A stretch of DNA of 64,000 nucleotides, from positions 58,570 to 122,569 of the forward strand of contig NZ_JGYW01000011.1 of the NCBI RefSeq assembly GCF_000741205.1. The letters are read 5' to 3'. This document shows positions 10,254 to 18,273 of the stretch, piece after piece. Within the stretch, counting starts at the first letter, position 1. The number at the start of each line of letters is the position of its first letter. Origin of the DNA: Bifidobacterium gallicum DSM 20093 = LMG 11596 (lineage in GTDB: Bacteria > Actinomycetota > Actinomycetes > Actinomycetales > Bifidobacteriaceae). The notes beneath the pieces are model-generated. The model ran no database searches, had not been told where the DNA came from, and worked only from the letters and a program-made list of their open reading frames with translations. The position numbers and the translations under genes were made by a program.

Positions 10254-11297
10254 ATGACGCTTTCATTGAACGAACTCAAACAGCACCAGCATGATGCGCA
10301 CCGCGCGCACGATGCCACACCACAATCACAGCCAATCCAGCCGATTCAAGACAGGAACGGCGACGCGGACGAACAACGCACCCAAGCCCAAGTGACGATA
10401 CGCGTGCACCGGTTCGCTCCCAAAGCCGAACGCAAACGCGAACGCGGATCCAGCCCGTTCGGCAAACATTCCAGCTCGCCGTTCGGATCAGCCAAACGCA
10501 CGCGCGGCAAAAACTGGGTGCAGGACTATGCACTGACCGTCTCCCCCGACGACACACTGCTCGAAACGCTGCTGCGCATCAAACGCGAGATTGACCCCAC
10601 ACTGGCCTTCCGCTACTCGTGCGGCCACGGTATGTGCGGATCGGACGCCGTGTCAATCAACGGCACGCCAGCGTTGCTGTGTACGGCGATCGTGCGTGAC
10701 ATTGCGCGCCCCGAACGCCCGTTGGCCGCGGACACGGATGAGGAAGGATTCCGCAAAACCGGTCCCGAAATACCCGCACCACCGGCATCAACCCAGCCCA
10801 CTTCCACGGCCACCCCACAGCATCTGGGTGTGATTGAACTCGCGCCACTGCCAGGATTTCCTGTCCAGCGCGACCTGATTGTCGATATTGACCAGATGCT
10901 CGAACAAATCAAACGACTCAAGCCGTATCTGATCAGTGACGGCGTACTCGCCACCACGAACGACGGCAAAGTCGATGTGTTCGAGTTCCTGCAAAAACCT
11001 GAAGCGCTCGCCAAATATGAGATCCTGACGAACTGCATCCTGTGCGGCGTGTGTGAAGGCGCATGCCCCGTGTATTCGGGAGGTGAAGCATTCGTCGGCC
11101 CGGCAGCGCTGATCAACCAGGCACGGTTCGTGCGTGACGACCGTGACCTGGCCACGCAGGAACGCCTCGAGACGATTGATACAGCCGACGGCATCAACGC
11201 CTGCCAATCCGTGCGCGCCTGCTCCAGACCATGCCCCAAGGGCATCGACGTGGGCGAGGAAGTCTGGCAGCTCATCGCCCAAGTCAAAGAACGCTGA
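10254..11297 (+). CDS. sdhB: Succinate dehydrogenase/fumarate reductase iron-sulfur subunit
   Basis: Electron-transfer partner of the upstream flavoprotein, 347 residues. The [2Fe-2S] site reads SCGHGMCGSD with a later LLC, so an aspartate replaces the third cysteine, as in E. coli SdhB. A ferredoxin-like cluster motif CILCGVCEGACP is near residue 260, and a last cluster motif CQSVRACSRPCPKG near 320. An unusual, low-complexity basic N-terminus of about 80 residues (SSPFGKHSSSPFG) precedes the ferredoxin domain. An insert of about 30 Pro/Thr-rich residues lies between the two domains. The ATG at 10254 follows a GAGAGGG ribosome site. No sdhC/sdhD follows. Confidence 0.9.
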   Translation: MTLSLNELKQHQHDAHRAHDATPQSQPIQPIQDRNGDADEQRTQAQVTIRVHRFAPKAERKRERGSSPFGKHSSSPFGSAKRTRGKNWVQDYALTVSPDDTLLETLLRIKREIDPTLAFRYSCGHGMCGSDAVSINGTPALLCTAIVRDIARPERPLAADTDEEGFRKTGPEIPAPPASTQPTSTATPQHLGVIELAPLPGFPVQRDLIVDIDQMLEQIKRLKPYLISDGVLATTNDGKVDVFEFLQKPEALAKYEILTNCILCGVCEGACPVYSGGEAFVGPAALINQARFVRDDRDLATQERLETIDTADGINACQSVRACSRPCPKGIDVGEEVWQLIAQVKER

Positions 11298-11620
11298 ACC
11301 ACAGCTATAGCGCATTGCAGCACGCAGCGTGACGTGGGACTGTGCGGTCCCCTCCTCCACGTTCGCACGTCACGCACACGGTTCGCTACACCGCAACTTC
11401 CAGCATCCTGCAACGCAGTCCCACGCCAACCAAACGCAGGAATCGTGCACAAGTTACGGTATCCAGCACTTCCGCACGGCCACATAGGCTATAGTAGGTG
11501 CCGCCACCACTGCACCGTCAGCAGCCGGCTCACCAGGCCGCCGCTGACGGCAGAACGGGCCACCCAACCCAATGATGCCGCCCACACACCCAGCTGTGGG
11601 CATAAACCGAGGATGCACTC
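11298..11620. other. 323-base gap with a nested stem-loop after sdhB
   Basis: No convincing gene. The clearest structure is an inverted repeat with perfect 10-base arms (11327-11336 and 11366-11375, GCGTGACGTG) that encloses a smaller GGAC/GTCC hairpin. It probably acts as an sdhAB terminator, though no T-tract follows. A TATAGT hexamer lies at about 11492-11497, a possible -10 box for the methyltransferase-like gene, without a good -35. Confidence 0.4.
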
Positions 11621-12292
11621 ATGGACATGAACGCTTTCACCAACCACTCCAAAGCATGGCAGTTCGTAGAGGATTTTGAATACTCGCGCGAGCCTGATGG
11701 AGTACGTGAAGTGCGTGCGCTGGCCCAGCTCAATGAACTGCCACAAAGTTCAGCCGCTCAAGGCAACCTGCTGAACATGCTCGTACGCATGCTACATGCC
11801 GACTCGGTCATCGTGGTAGGCACAGGAGCGCTCGTCGAAACGGCACAACTCGTTGAAGGCTTGGAAAACCACGGCAAAATTACGGTCGTGGACTCCTCTG
11901 CCGACGGCATCCGCGTCATCCGTGAATTCATCGCCGATCTTGCCGACCGTTCGCAAACCACGATGCGCGCCGTCAACGCTGATGCTGGCACATTCCTGCA
12001 ACGATTGAACCCCGATGATTACGATCTGATTGTCGTGTCGGGAGAACCCGCCAACTACGCGGGCACGTTCCGCCAGGCCGCTTCCCTGCTGCATCGCGGC
12101 GGCGCGATCGTGTTCACCGACGCGCTCGCGCTCGACAACGCCGACTCGTCGGGTGGCTTGACCAACGCCGCCGACCGCTCCCCCAAAGCCGTCGCGTTAC
12201 GTGAACTGATTGAAGCCGTACAAGAAGACGACCAGTTTGTCAGCTCCTTAACGCCCACGGGCACAGGACTGCTGATCGCTGTCAAACGTTAG
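11621..12292 (+). CDS. Class I SAM-dependent O-methyltransferase-like protein
   Basis: 223 residues with the Rossmann methyltransferase fold of the caffeoyl-CoA O-methyltransferase-like family. The SAM loop is degenerate: VIVVGTGALVETAQLV near residue 62 stands where catalytic members have a Gly-x-Gly-rich loop. An acidic strand end (TVVDSSADGI) and a DLIVVSG strand follow. The region GGAIVFTDALALDN corresponds to the usual metal-site segment. The ATG at 11621 follows a GAGG 8 bases upstream; the in-frame ATG at 11627 is also possible. The substrate is unknown, and the weak SAM loop leaves catalysis uncertain. It faces the LOG gene across a shared terminator. Confidence 0.7.
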   Translation: MDMNAFTNHSKAWQFVEDFEYSREPDGVREVRALAQLNELPQSSAAQGNLLNMLVRMLHADSVIVVGTGALVETAQLVEGLENHGKITVVDSSADGIRVIREFIADLADRSQTTMRAVNADAGTFLQRLNPDDYDLIVVSGEPANYAGTFRQAASLLHRGGAIVFTDALALDNADSSGGLTNAADRSPKAVALRELIEAVQEDDQFVSSLTPTGTGLLIAVKR

Positions 12293-12359
12293 GAAGCACG
12301 ACTCAAGTCAACTGTATGACGTCTGCTGCGCGTCCTGCGCGCCACTCCCGGACATTCGT

Positions 12360-12401
12360 AAGGCCCGCTATGCACTTATATGCCGGTGCAGAGCGGGCCT
12401 T
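12360..12401. terminator. Bidirectional terminator between the methyltransferase and LOG genes
   Basis: Perfect 10-base arms AAGGCCCGCT (12360-12369) and AGCGGGCCTT (12392-12401) around a 22-base loop, placed between the 3' ends of convergent genes. The arm ends supply short A/T runs on both strands. Confidence 0.7.
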
Positions 12402-12426
12402 GTCATAGCGTGTGGCAGATTCCGTT

Positions 12427-13320
12427 CTATTGCCGGATCTCGCTCGTAGCCACACTGACGGCCTCTTCAGGATCGTCGGTAACGATAAACAACGACGGGT
12501 CAATCTGGGAAATCATGCCGTGGTCCTGGACGGGACCGCGCAACCATTCAATCAGGCCTTCCCAATATTGGCTGCCGAACAACGCGACGGGCATGTAGCG
12601 CACCTTGTGCGTCTGCACGAGCGTGAGCAGTTCAAACATTTCATCGAGCGTGCCGAATCCGCCCGGGCAGATGATGAATCCGCTCGAATATTTGACAAAC
12701 ATTGTTTTACGCACAAAGAAATACCGGAAGTTCAGTCCCAAGTTCACCCACTGGTTGATGCCTTGCTCGTGCGGCAGTTCAATGCCGAGTCCCACGCTCA
12801 CGCCGCCCGCTTCACTGGCGCCACGGTTTGCGGCTTCCATCGTGCCAGGGCCACCTCCGGTGATGACGGCGATGTTGCGTTGCGCAATCATCGTGCCCAT
12901 CGTGCGCGCCGACTTATAGACCGGATCGTCAGGTTTGACACGTGCCGATCCGAAAATGCTGACAGCCGGCCCGATTTCCGCCAACGCGCCGAATCCGTCC
13001 ACGAATTCAGACTGGATCCGCAAGACGCGCCATGGGTCGTGATGCAGCCAGTCCGTGGAGCTTTCCTGCCGCAGCAGGTTGGCTGTGGAGCTTTCCTGGG
13101 GCAGCATCGGCCCTCTGAGCAGCACAGAACCGCGGTGGTAGGTCTCACCAAACGGCGTGCCCGGTTCACTCAGGCCATGCACGCGCTGCTCGTCGGCTGG
13201 CGTGCGTTGTGCTGCACCATTCTGCGTCTGTGCGTGGGCAGTATTCACTATTGATTCCTGTGGTTGCCCTGAAGCGCAATCATCGTCCTGTGGCGTGTGC
13301 GTCGGTGTCTGATGTGTCAT
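12427..13320 (-). CDS. LOG family protein (TIGR00730, cytokinin riboside monophosphate hydrolase-like)
   Basis: Rossmann-fold protein of 297 residues. The LOG family includes phosphoribohydrolases that cleave nucleoside 5'-monophosphates; older annotation as lysine decarboxylase is not supported. The nucleotide-binding motif GGGPGTMEAANRGA is near residue 165, and the family signature PGGFGTLDE near 215 carries the catalytic Arg/Glu region. The first 60 or so residues are low-complexity. The ATG at 13320 has an AAGGGAG site 9 bases upstream; the frame opens with a TTG at 13341 that has less support. The start lies inside the end of nhaA (41-base overlap), so the two are probably translationally coupled. 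Confidence 0.87.
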   Translation of the reverse strand: MTHQTPTHTPQDDDCASGQPQESIVNTAHAQTQNGAAQRTPADEQRVHGLSEPGTPFGETYHRGSVLLRGPMLPQESSTANLLRQESSTDWLHHDPWRVLRIQSEFVDGFGALAEIGPAVSIFGSARVKPDDPVYKSARTMGTMIAQRNIAVITGGGPGTMEAANRGASEAGGVSVGLGIELPHEQGINQWVNLGLNFRYFFVRKTMFVKYSSGFIICPGGFGTLDEMFELLTLVQTHKVRYMPVALFGSQYWEGLIEWLRGPVQDHGMISQIDPSLFIVTDDPEEAVSVATSEIRQ

Positions 13321-14692
13321 GATGGCGAGCTCCCTTGTCAAACGTCTGCGTCACCATCACAGTACCATCGATAAGCGTAGTTTCCACATCCTTCGCTTCC
13401 TGCTGCAATGCTTGCGCTTCTTGGCGTTCTACTGCACGGTCGGCAATGGCGAAGCGACGCGACTGGCGTGAAAGCAACACACCTGAAATAGCGGCGGCGA
13501 GCAATGATGCGAGCAGCACGCCGAAACGGGCTTCCGCTGACAATTCCTCACTCGCATAGGCCAGCGAAGCAATCAGGAACGAGACGGTGAAACCAATGCC
13601 ACACGCCACCGAAGCGGGCAGCATGTCGCGTACACGCAAACCCTTGGGCATGCGCAACGAACCGACATGCGTCGAAAGCCAGGCCACAATCATGATGCCC
13701 AACGGCTTGCCCACGACCAACGCCACAATGATGCCGATGACCACAGGAGAGACGAGCAGCATCGGTGTGATCGAATCAAAATGCACGCCGGTGGCAAAGA
13801 ATGCGAAGATCGGCAGCGCCACGAGCGCCGAGAACGGCTGCAATTTCTCAGCGTAGCGCTCAGCACGCGGCGAACGCTCCTTGTACATGGCGCGGGCCGG
13901 CGTGAGCAGGCCGACGAGCACACCGGCCAGCGTGGGGTGTACACCGGCTTCATACATCATGGCCCATGCCAGAACGCCAATGACGACCACAGCGATCCAC
14001 GGCACTTTCTCCATGCGCACCAGGAAATACCAGGCTACGGCGCAAATGGCGATGCCAACGAACCAATACCAGGCGTTGAGTGATGAGAAGAACACGGCAA
14101 TCAAAATGATGGCCAGCAAATCGTCAACAGTGGCCAACGTCATCAGGAACGCGCGGATCGAGCCCGGTAACGCTTTGGCGAACAAGGCCAGCACCGCCAG
14201 CGAAAACGCGATGTCAGTCGCCGTGGGAATGGCCCAACCATGGGCGGTTTGGGCAAACGGGAACACCTCGCCCGACGCGATGATCAGGCTACCGGGGTCT
14301 CCTGCGCCGAAGTTGCTGAACAGCGCAATAACAGCGATGAACAAAATCGGTGGCACAATCATACCGCCCACGGCGCATAGCATCGGCACAGCGGCGGCTT
14401 TGGGATTGGCCAAGGATCCGGTCGTCAATTCCTGACGCAAGTCAAGACCGACCACGAGGAAGAAAATCGTCAGCAAACCGTCTTGGGCCCAATGACTGAG
14501 CCCCATGTCAATGTTGGTGCCTGGAATGCCCAGATGGAAATGAGACAGGTGTTCAAAACCGGCCGCTGTGGCGGGAATGTTGGCCAGCACCAAGCCTAAG
14601 AGCGCAAAGCCCAACATGATCAGGCCGGAAATACGATCCGACGCCGCCACATATTTGATCTTGCTCCACACTCCGCTTCGACTTGCGCTCAT
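13280..14692 (-). CDS. nhaA: Na+/H+ antiporter NhaA
   Basis: Inner-membrane antiporter exchanging protons for sodium, with roles in pH and salt balance. About twelve hydrophobic segments are seen in 470 residues. Family signatures include LSHWAQDGLLTIFF, FFLVVGLDLRQEL, the segment TATDIAFSLAVL and ATVDDLLAIILIA, whose paired aspartates match the ion-binding pair of E. coli NhaA. The C-terminal tail of about 55 residues after the last helix is charged and probably cytoplasmic. The ATG at 14692 is preferred; a GTG at 14725 is open in frame. Its 3' end overlaps the LOG gene by 41 bases. Confidence 0.93.
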   Translation of the reverse strand: MSASRSGVWSKIKYVAASDRISGLIMLGFALLGLVLANIPATAAGFEHLSHFHLGIPGTNIDMGLSHWAQDGLLTIFFLVVGLDLRQELTTGSLANPKAAAVPMLCAVGGMIVPPILFIAVIALFSNFGAGDPGSLIIASGEVFPFAQTAHGWAIPTATDIAFSLAVLALFAKALPGSIRAFLMTLATVDDLLAIILIAVFFSSLNAWYWFVGIAICAVAWYFLVRMEKVPWIAVVVIGVLAWAMMYEAGVHPTLAGVLVGLLTPARAMYKERSPRAERYAEKLQPFSALVALPIFAFFATGVHFDSITPMLLVSPVVIGIIVALVVGKPLGIMIVAWLSTHVGSLRMPKGLRVRDMLPASVACGIGFTVSFLIASLAYASEELSAEARFGVLLASLLAAAISGVLLSRQSRRFAIADRAVERQEAQALQQEAKDVETTLIDGTVMVTQTFDKGARHHDTSDTDAHATGR

Positions 14693-14861
14693 ATCGCCCC
14701 ATTCGTTGACATATACCGTTGGCACATAGGCTCATACAGCATTCCATTATGCCGTATTGCACCACCAATATGGAAGTGCGTCACCGTTCCCTGCATGCAA
14801 ACCACACGAGTTCACTACAACTGTGACAACTGTGCGTGAGGGAATCATGGGCAATATTGGA

Positions 14862-14893
14862 AAAGCCTTTGACGCATGCGCGCCAAAGGCTTT
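14862..14893 (-). terminator. Terminator after the tRNA-Arg genes
   Basis: Arms AAAGCCTTTG (14862-14871) and CAAAGGCTTT (14884-14893) around a 12-base loop. Read on the minus strand the hairpin ends in TTTTCC. It begins 5 bases after the 3' end of the distal tRNA. Confidence 0.75.
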
Positions 14894-14897
14894 ATAG

Positions 14898-14971
14898 TGC
14901 GCGAGACAGGATTCGAACCTGCGACCTGCTGATCCGTAGTCAGCTGCTCTAATCCGCTGGGCTACTCGCGC
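14898..14971 (-). tRNA. tRNA-Arg(ACG), copy 2
   Basis: 74 bases including the discriminator A. Acceptor arms GCGCGAG/CTCGCGC pair, the T-loop reads GGTTCGAATCC, and the anticodon loop is CTACGGA, giving anticodon ACG (Arg, CGU codons after A-to-I editing). CCA is not encoded. It is identical to the copy at 15026-15099. Confidence 0.95.
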
Positions 14972-15025
14972 AACGCCATATCCGCCGAAATCATGGGACC
15001 CCATGGTCCGGCAAACCATGGCCAG

Positions 15026-15099
15026 TGCGCGAGACAGGATTCGAACCTGCGACCTGCTGATCCGTAGTCAGCTGCTCTAATCCGCTGGGCTACTCGCGC
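15026..15099 (-). tRNA. tRNA-Arg(ACG), copy 1
   Basis: Identical in sequence to the tRNA at 14898-14971, with starts 128 bases apart, so this is a tandem duplication that raises tRNA dose. Same cloverleaf, anticodon ACG, no encoded CCA. It is the promoter-proximal copy; both are probably cut from one transcript ending at 14862. Confidence 0.95.
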
Positions 15100-15185
15100 A
15101 TGCTGCTTGAGGCAACTCGTATAAGTTAGCTCTTTTTCAAGACATTTGCATCTTACGGTGTGTCGGGGGTTGACTTCGGCCCCAA

Positions 15186-16619
15186 TTACCGCAAATTGAT
15201 GCGGTATGGCATGACCCGTGTCTTACGCTTGGCCTGCGTCGTGTCATCATCATGGTCGGGCATGATGCGCACCGAGGAACGCGGCGCCCCTTCGGCTCGA
15301 TTGCCGCCGTTGATCGCATACAACGGCCCCTGCTGGCCCGCATAGACGAATTGCGGCTCATGTTCACCGCGGATGGATGGCGCGTCCACAATCACTGCCA
15401 CCACGTCGTCATGGGAAGGCAGCTCGAACATCGTGGACTCCAACGCGCGTTCCATGATTGCTCGCAATCCGCGAGCGCCCGTATGTGACGCGATGGCTTG
15501 GTGTGCGATTTCTTCAATCGCGTCCTGCGTGAATCGCAGGTCCACGCCGTCCGTGGCAAACAGTTTGGCATATTGTTTGGTCAACGCATCACGCGGTTGC
15601 GTCAATACGGCTTGCAAATCATGTTCATCGAGCTGCTTGAGCACACTGACCACGGGTACGCGGCCAATGAATTCAGGCAACAGTCCAAAATCAGCCAAAT
15701 CGTCGGCGCTAACGGCGTTCTCGAGCGTGACATGGTCCAGTGGCGCGGTGCGTAACGCTGATCCGAATCCGCTTTCATGCCGTCCCAAGCGGCGTTCCAC
15801 AATATCGTTAAGCCCCACGAACGCGCCCGCGCAAATGAACAGCACATTGCGCGTATCAATGCGCACGGTCTGCGCTTCCTTGCCTTTGCGCGCATGTTCT
15901 ATCGGCACATCAACGATTGTGCCTTCCATGAGTTTGAGCAATGCTTGCTGCACGCCTTCGCCTGAAACATCACGCGTCAACGATGTGTTGTCGCCGCTTT
16001 TACGGGCGATTTTGTCAATTTCGTCAATGTAGACAATGCCATGGCATGCGCGGTCGGCATCACCATCGGCAGCGTCGAGCAGACGGCTGAGCAACGTTTC
16101 CACGTCGTCGCCCACATAGCCGGCTTCGGTCAGTGATGTGGCGTCGGCGATAATGAACGGCACGTCCATCGCGTCGGCCAAGGTTTGCGCCAGATAGGTC
16201 TTGCCCACGCCAGTGGGTCCGATCAGCAAAATGTTGGATTTGCTGACGCGCACATCAACCAAGGCTTGCGGCATCGCGTGATGGTGTGAACCATCTGCAG
16301 CGCCCAATGCTTCACGCTCTTCCATCAGCACACGCTTGTAATGGTTGTGCACAGCCACCGACAACGTGCGTTTGGCCGCCGCCTGGCCTACCACGGTGTC
16401 GTTGAGCTTGGCGTTGATTGAAGCGGGCGTCGGCACCGCCAGATCAGCCTGCGCGATTTCCTGCTTGCGTTCGTCGCTGATGATCTGCTGGCAGAGCGCG
16501 ATGCATTCTTCGCAAATGGCCACGCCGGCACCGGCAACGAGACGCTGCACATCATGTTCGGATTTTCCACAGAAGGCACAATGTTGTACGCCATCACTAT
16601 AGCTGATCACGCGTCCCAT
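15186..16619 (-). CDS. clpX: ClpX, ATP-dependent Clp protease unfoldase subunit
   Basis: Hexameric AAA+ unfoldase feeding substrates to ClpP. The N-terminal zinc-binding domain has CAFCGKSE (residue 14) and CEEC (residue 38). The Walker A motif is [15 protein letters not shown] near residue 133, the Walker B region [16 protein letters not shown] near 200. The pore loop GYVGDDVE and the ClpP-docking region are as expected. At 477 residues it is longer than E. coli ClpX because of a C-terminal extension of about 60 residues rich in charged and polar residues. ATG at 16619 with GAGG 6 bases upstream. clpP2/clpP1 lie upstream on the same strand behind a hairpin, so clpX probably has its own promoter. 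Confidence 0.95.
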   Translation of the reverse strand: MGRVISYSDGVQHCAFCGKSEHDVQRLVAGAGVAICEECIALCQQIISDERKQEIAQADLAVPTPASINAKLNDTVVGQAAAKRTLSVAVHNHYKRVLMEEREALGAADGSHHHAMPQALVDVRVSKSNILLIGPTGVGKTYLAQTLADAMDVPFIIADATSLTEAGYVGDDVETLLSRLLDAADGDADRACHGIVYIDEIDKIARKSGDNTSLTRDVSGEGVQQALLKLMEGTIVDVPIEHARKGKEAQTVRIDTRNVLFICAGAFVGLNDIVERRLGRHESGFGSALRTAPLDHVTLENAVSADDLADFGLLPEFIGRVPVVSVLKQLDEHDLQAVLTQPRDALTKQYAKLFATDGVDLRFTQDAIEEIAHQAIASHTGARGLRAIMERALESTMFELPSHDDVVAVIVDAPSIRGEHEPQFVYAGQQGPLYAINGGNRAEGAPRSSVRIMPDHDDDTTQAKRKTRVMPYRINLR

Positions 16620-16770
16620 TGGTACCTCATCCCTGATTGTGCTGCAGTTCGGCCATCATGCACGGTACCCCTTACACTACACCAGAACAGATGCCAATGT
16701 TTTCACGGTATTCCTCTATGAGCATGACGTTGCGGCAACATCGGTCAACCATGTTCCAGCATTCCATACA

Positions 16771-16805
16771 TTGAGGCGGCCCATCATCACGATGGACCGC
16801 CTCAA
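16771..16805 (-). terminator. Stem-loop after the clpP pair
   Basis: TTGAGGCGG (16771-16779) pairs with CCGCCTCAA (16797-16805), with a second CCATC/GATGG stem above one mismatch and a 5-base loop. It separates clpP2 from clpX. No T-run follows, so some read-through is possible. Confidence 0.6.
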
Positions 16806-16830
16806 CAATGGCTCGTATTACCGCAAAGAC

Positions 16831-17535
16831 TTAGGCGCGATGCTCGAGCACTTCATCGACAATGCCGTACTCCTTGGCTTCCTGAGCCGTCAAGAACGTA
16901 TCGACTTCAATGTCTTTGCGGATGCGTTCAATGGGCTGGCCCGTATGCTTGGCCAACGTGTTCTCCAGCCATTCACGCATGCGCAGCATCTCCTTGGCCT
17001 GGATTTCGATTTCCGTGGCCTTGCCGAAACCCTGATCGATCGCGGGCTGGTGGATCAGCACGCGAGCGTTCGGCAGGATCAGACGCTTGCCTTTGGTGCC
17101 GGCGGCCAGCAAAATGGCGGCTGCCGATGCGGCCTGGCCAAGGCAGACGGTCTGCACATCGGGCTTGATGTATTGCATCGTGTCGTAGATGGCCGTCATG
17201 GCCGTCATCGAACCGCCTGGCGAATTGATATACATCATCACATCGCGGCTCGGATCCAAGCTTTCCAGCACGAGCAGCTGCGCCATAATGTCGTCAGCCG
17301 ATGTGTCGTCCACCTGCACACCCATCCAGATGATGCGGTCTTCAAACAGGCGCGTATAAGGATCCTGGCGCTTGAACCCGTAGGGCGTCTTTTCCTCGAA
17401 CTGAGGCAGCACATAACGGTTCTGTGGGCTCATGACCATGTGATCATGGTCGGCGGCACGCTGGAATCCGGCGACGCCGGCCGGTCCGGCCAAACGTTCG
17501 GCACGCGCAATGAACTGTGCTTCTGGTGATGCCAT
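16831..17535 (-). CDS. clpP2: ClpP2, ATP-dependent Clp protease proteolytic subunit
   Basis: Serine peptidase subunit of 234 residues. Catalytic triad positions are visible: Ser in GQAASAAA near residue 128, His in VLIHQP near 153, and Asp in the EVDTFLT region near 203. Actinobacterial ClpP1 and ClpP2 form mixed tetradecamers and both are usually needed for activity. This copy has the longer N-terminus typical of ClpP2. ATG at 17535 with GGAAGGG 8 bases upstream, two bases after the clpP1 stop, so the two are co-translated. The frame also opens with a GTG at 17541, too close to the ribosome site. Confidence 0.93.
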   Translation of the reverse strand: MASPEAQFIARAERLAGPAGVAGFQRAADHDHMVMSPQNRYVLPQFEEKTPYGFKRQDPYTRLFEDRIIWMGVQVDDTSADDIMAQLLVLESLDPSRDVMMYINSPGGSMTAMTAIYDTMQYIKPDVQTVCLGQAASAAAILLAAGTKGKRLILPNARVLIHQPAIDQGFGKATEIEIQAKEMLRMREWLENTLAKHTGQPIERIRKDIEVDTFLTAQEAKEYGIVDEVLEHRA

Positions 17536-17537
17536 GC

Positions 17538-18158
17538 TCACTTCCCTTCCTTGGAATGCATCGTGTCGGGCGTGGACACGAGCTTGTCAACAAAGCCGTA
17601 CTCCAACGCTTCCTGCGCCGTGAACCAATGGTCGTATTCGTTGTCACGGTAGATTTCCTCAACCGTGTGGCCCGTCTGTTCGGCGGTCAGCTCAGCCAGC
17701 GTCTTCTTCATGTTCATGATCAGTTCCGCATTGATGCGCACATCCGTCGTCGTGCCACCAATACCGCCCGAAGGCTGGTGCATCAGCACACGCGCATGGC
17801 TCGTCAGGAAACGCTTGCCCTTGGTACCCGAGCTCAACAGGAACTGGCCCATCGACGCGCACATGCCAATGCCGACCGTGGCCACGTCGGGCTTGATCAG
17901 CTGCATCGTGTCGTAAATGGCCATGCCGGCCGTAATCGAGCCGCCTGGCGAATTGATATACAGCCAAATGTCTTTGTCAGGATCTTCAGCGGCGAGCATC
18001 AGCATCTGCGCGCAGATACGGTTCGCCATCTCGTCTTTGACTTCCTCACCCATCCAAATGATGCGGTCTTGAAGCAGTCGGTTGAAAATCGGGTCGCTCG
18101 GCCCTGCGGGCATGTCGCCGTCGGCCATGACCGGTGAAGACGCAAGAATATTGCTCAC
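17538..18158 (-). CDS. clpP1: ClpP1, ATP-dependent Clp protease proteolytic subunit
   Basis: 206-residue serine peptidase subunit, first gene of the clpP1-clpP2 pair. The nucleophile is in [11 protein letters not shown] (Ser near residue 106), the histidine in VLMHQP near 131, and the acidic residue in [10 protein letters not shown] near 179. GTG at 18158 has an AAGGAGA site 5-6 bases upstream; the ATG at residue 11 lacks one. The 115 bases upstream to the CLC gene are where the clpP promoter should lie. Confidence 0.93.
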   Translation of the reverse strand: MSNILASSPVMADGDMPAGPSDPIFNRLLQDRIIWMGEEVKDEMANRICAQMLMLAAEDPDKDIWLYINSPGGSITAGMAIYDTMQLIKPDVATVGIGMCASMGQFLLSSGTKGKRFLTSHARVLMHQPSGGIGGTTTDVRINAELIMNMKKTLAELTAEQTGHTVEEIYRDNEYDHWFTAQEALEYGFVDKLVSTPDTMHSKEGK

Positions 18159-18273
18159 CTTGTCTCCTTTGCTATGCCAATGGACATTAACACTACCCCG
18201 TTCAAACGACGGCGCACGCTATTTATTCCCGCGACTTCAATATTGGCTGCGCCAATCCAGATGCCAGCCAGTC

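Noticed and set aside
12427-13320. Lysine decarboxylase
   Set aside because: GGGPGT and PGGFGTLDE are LOG-family signatures; the old decarboxylase label has no support in the sequence.
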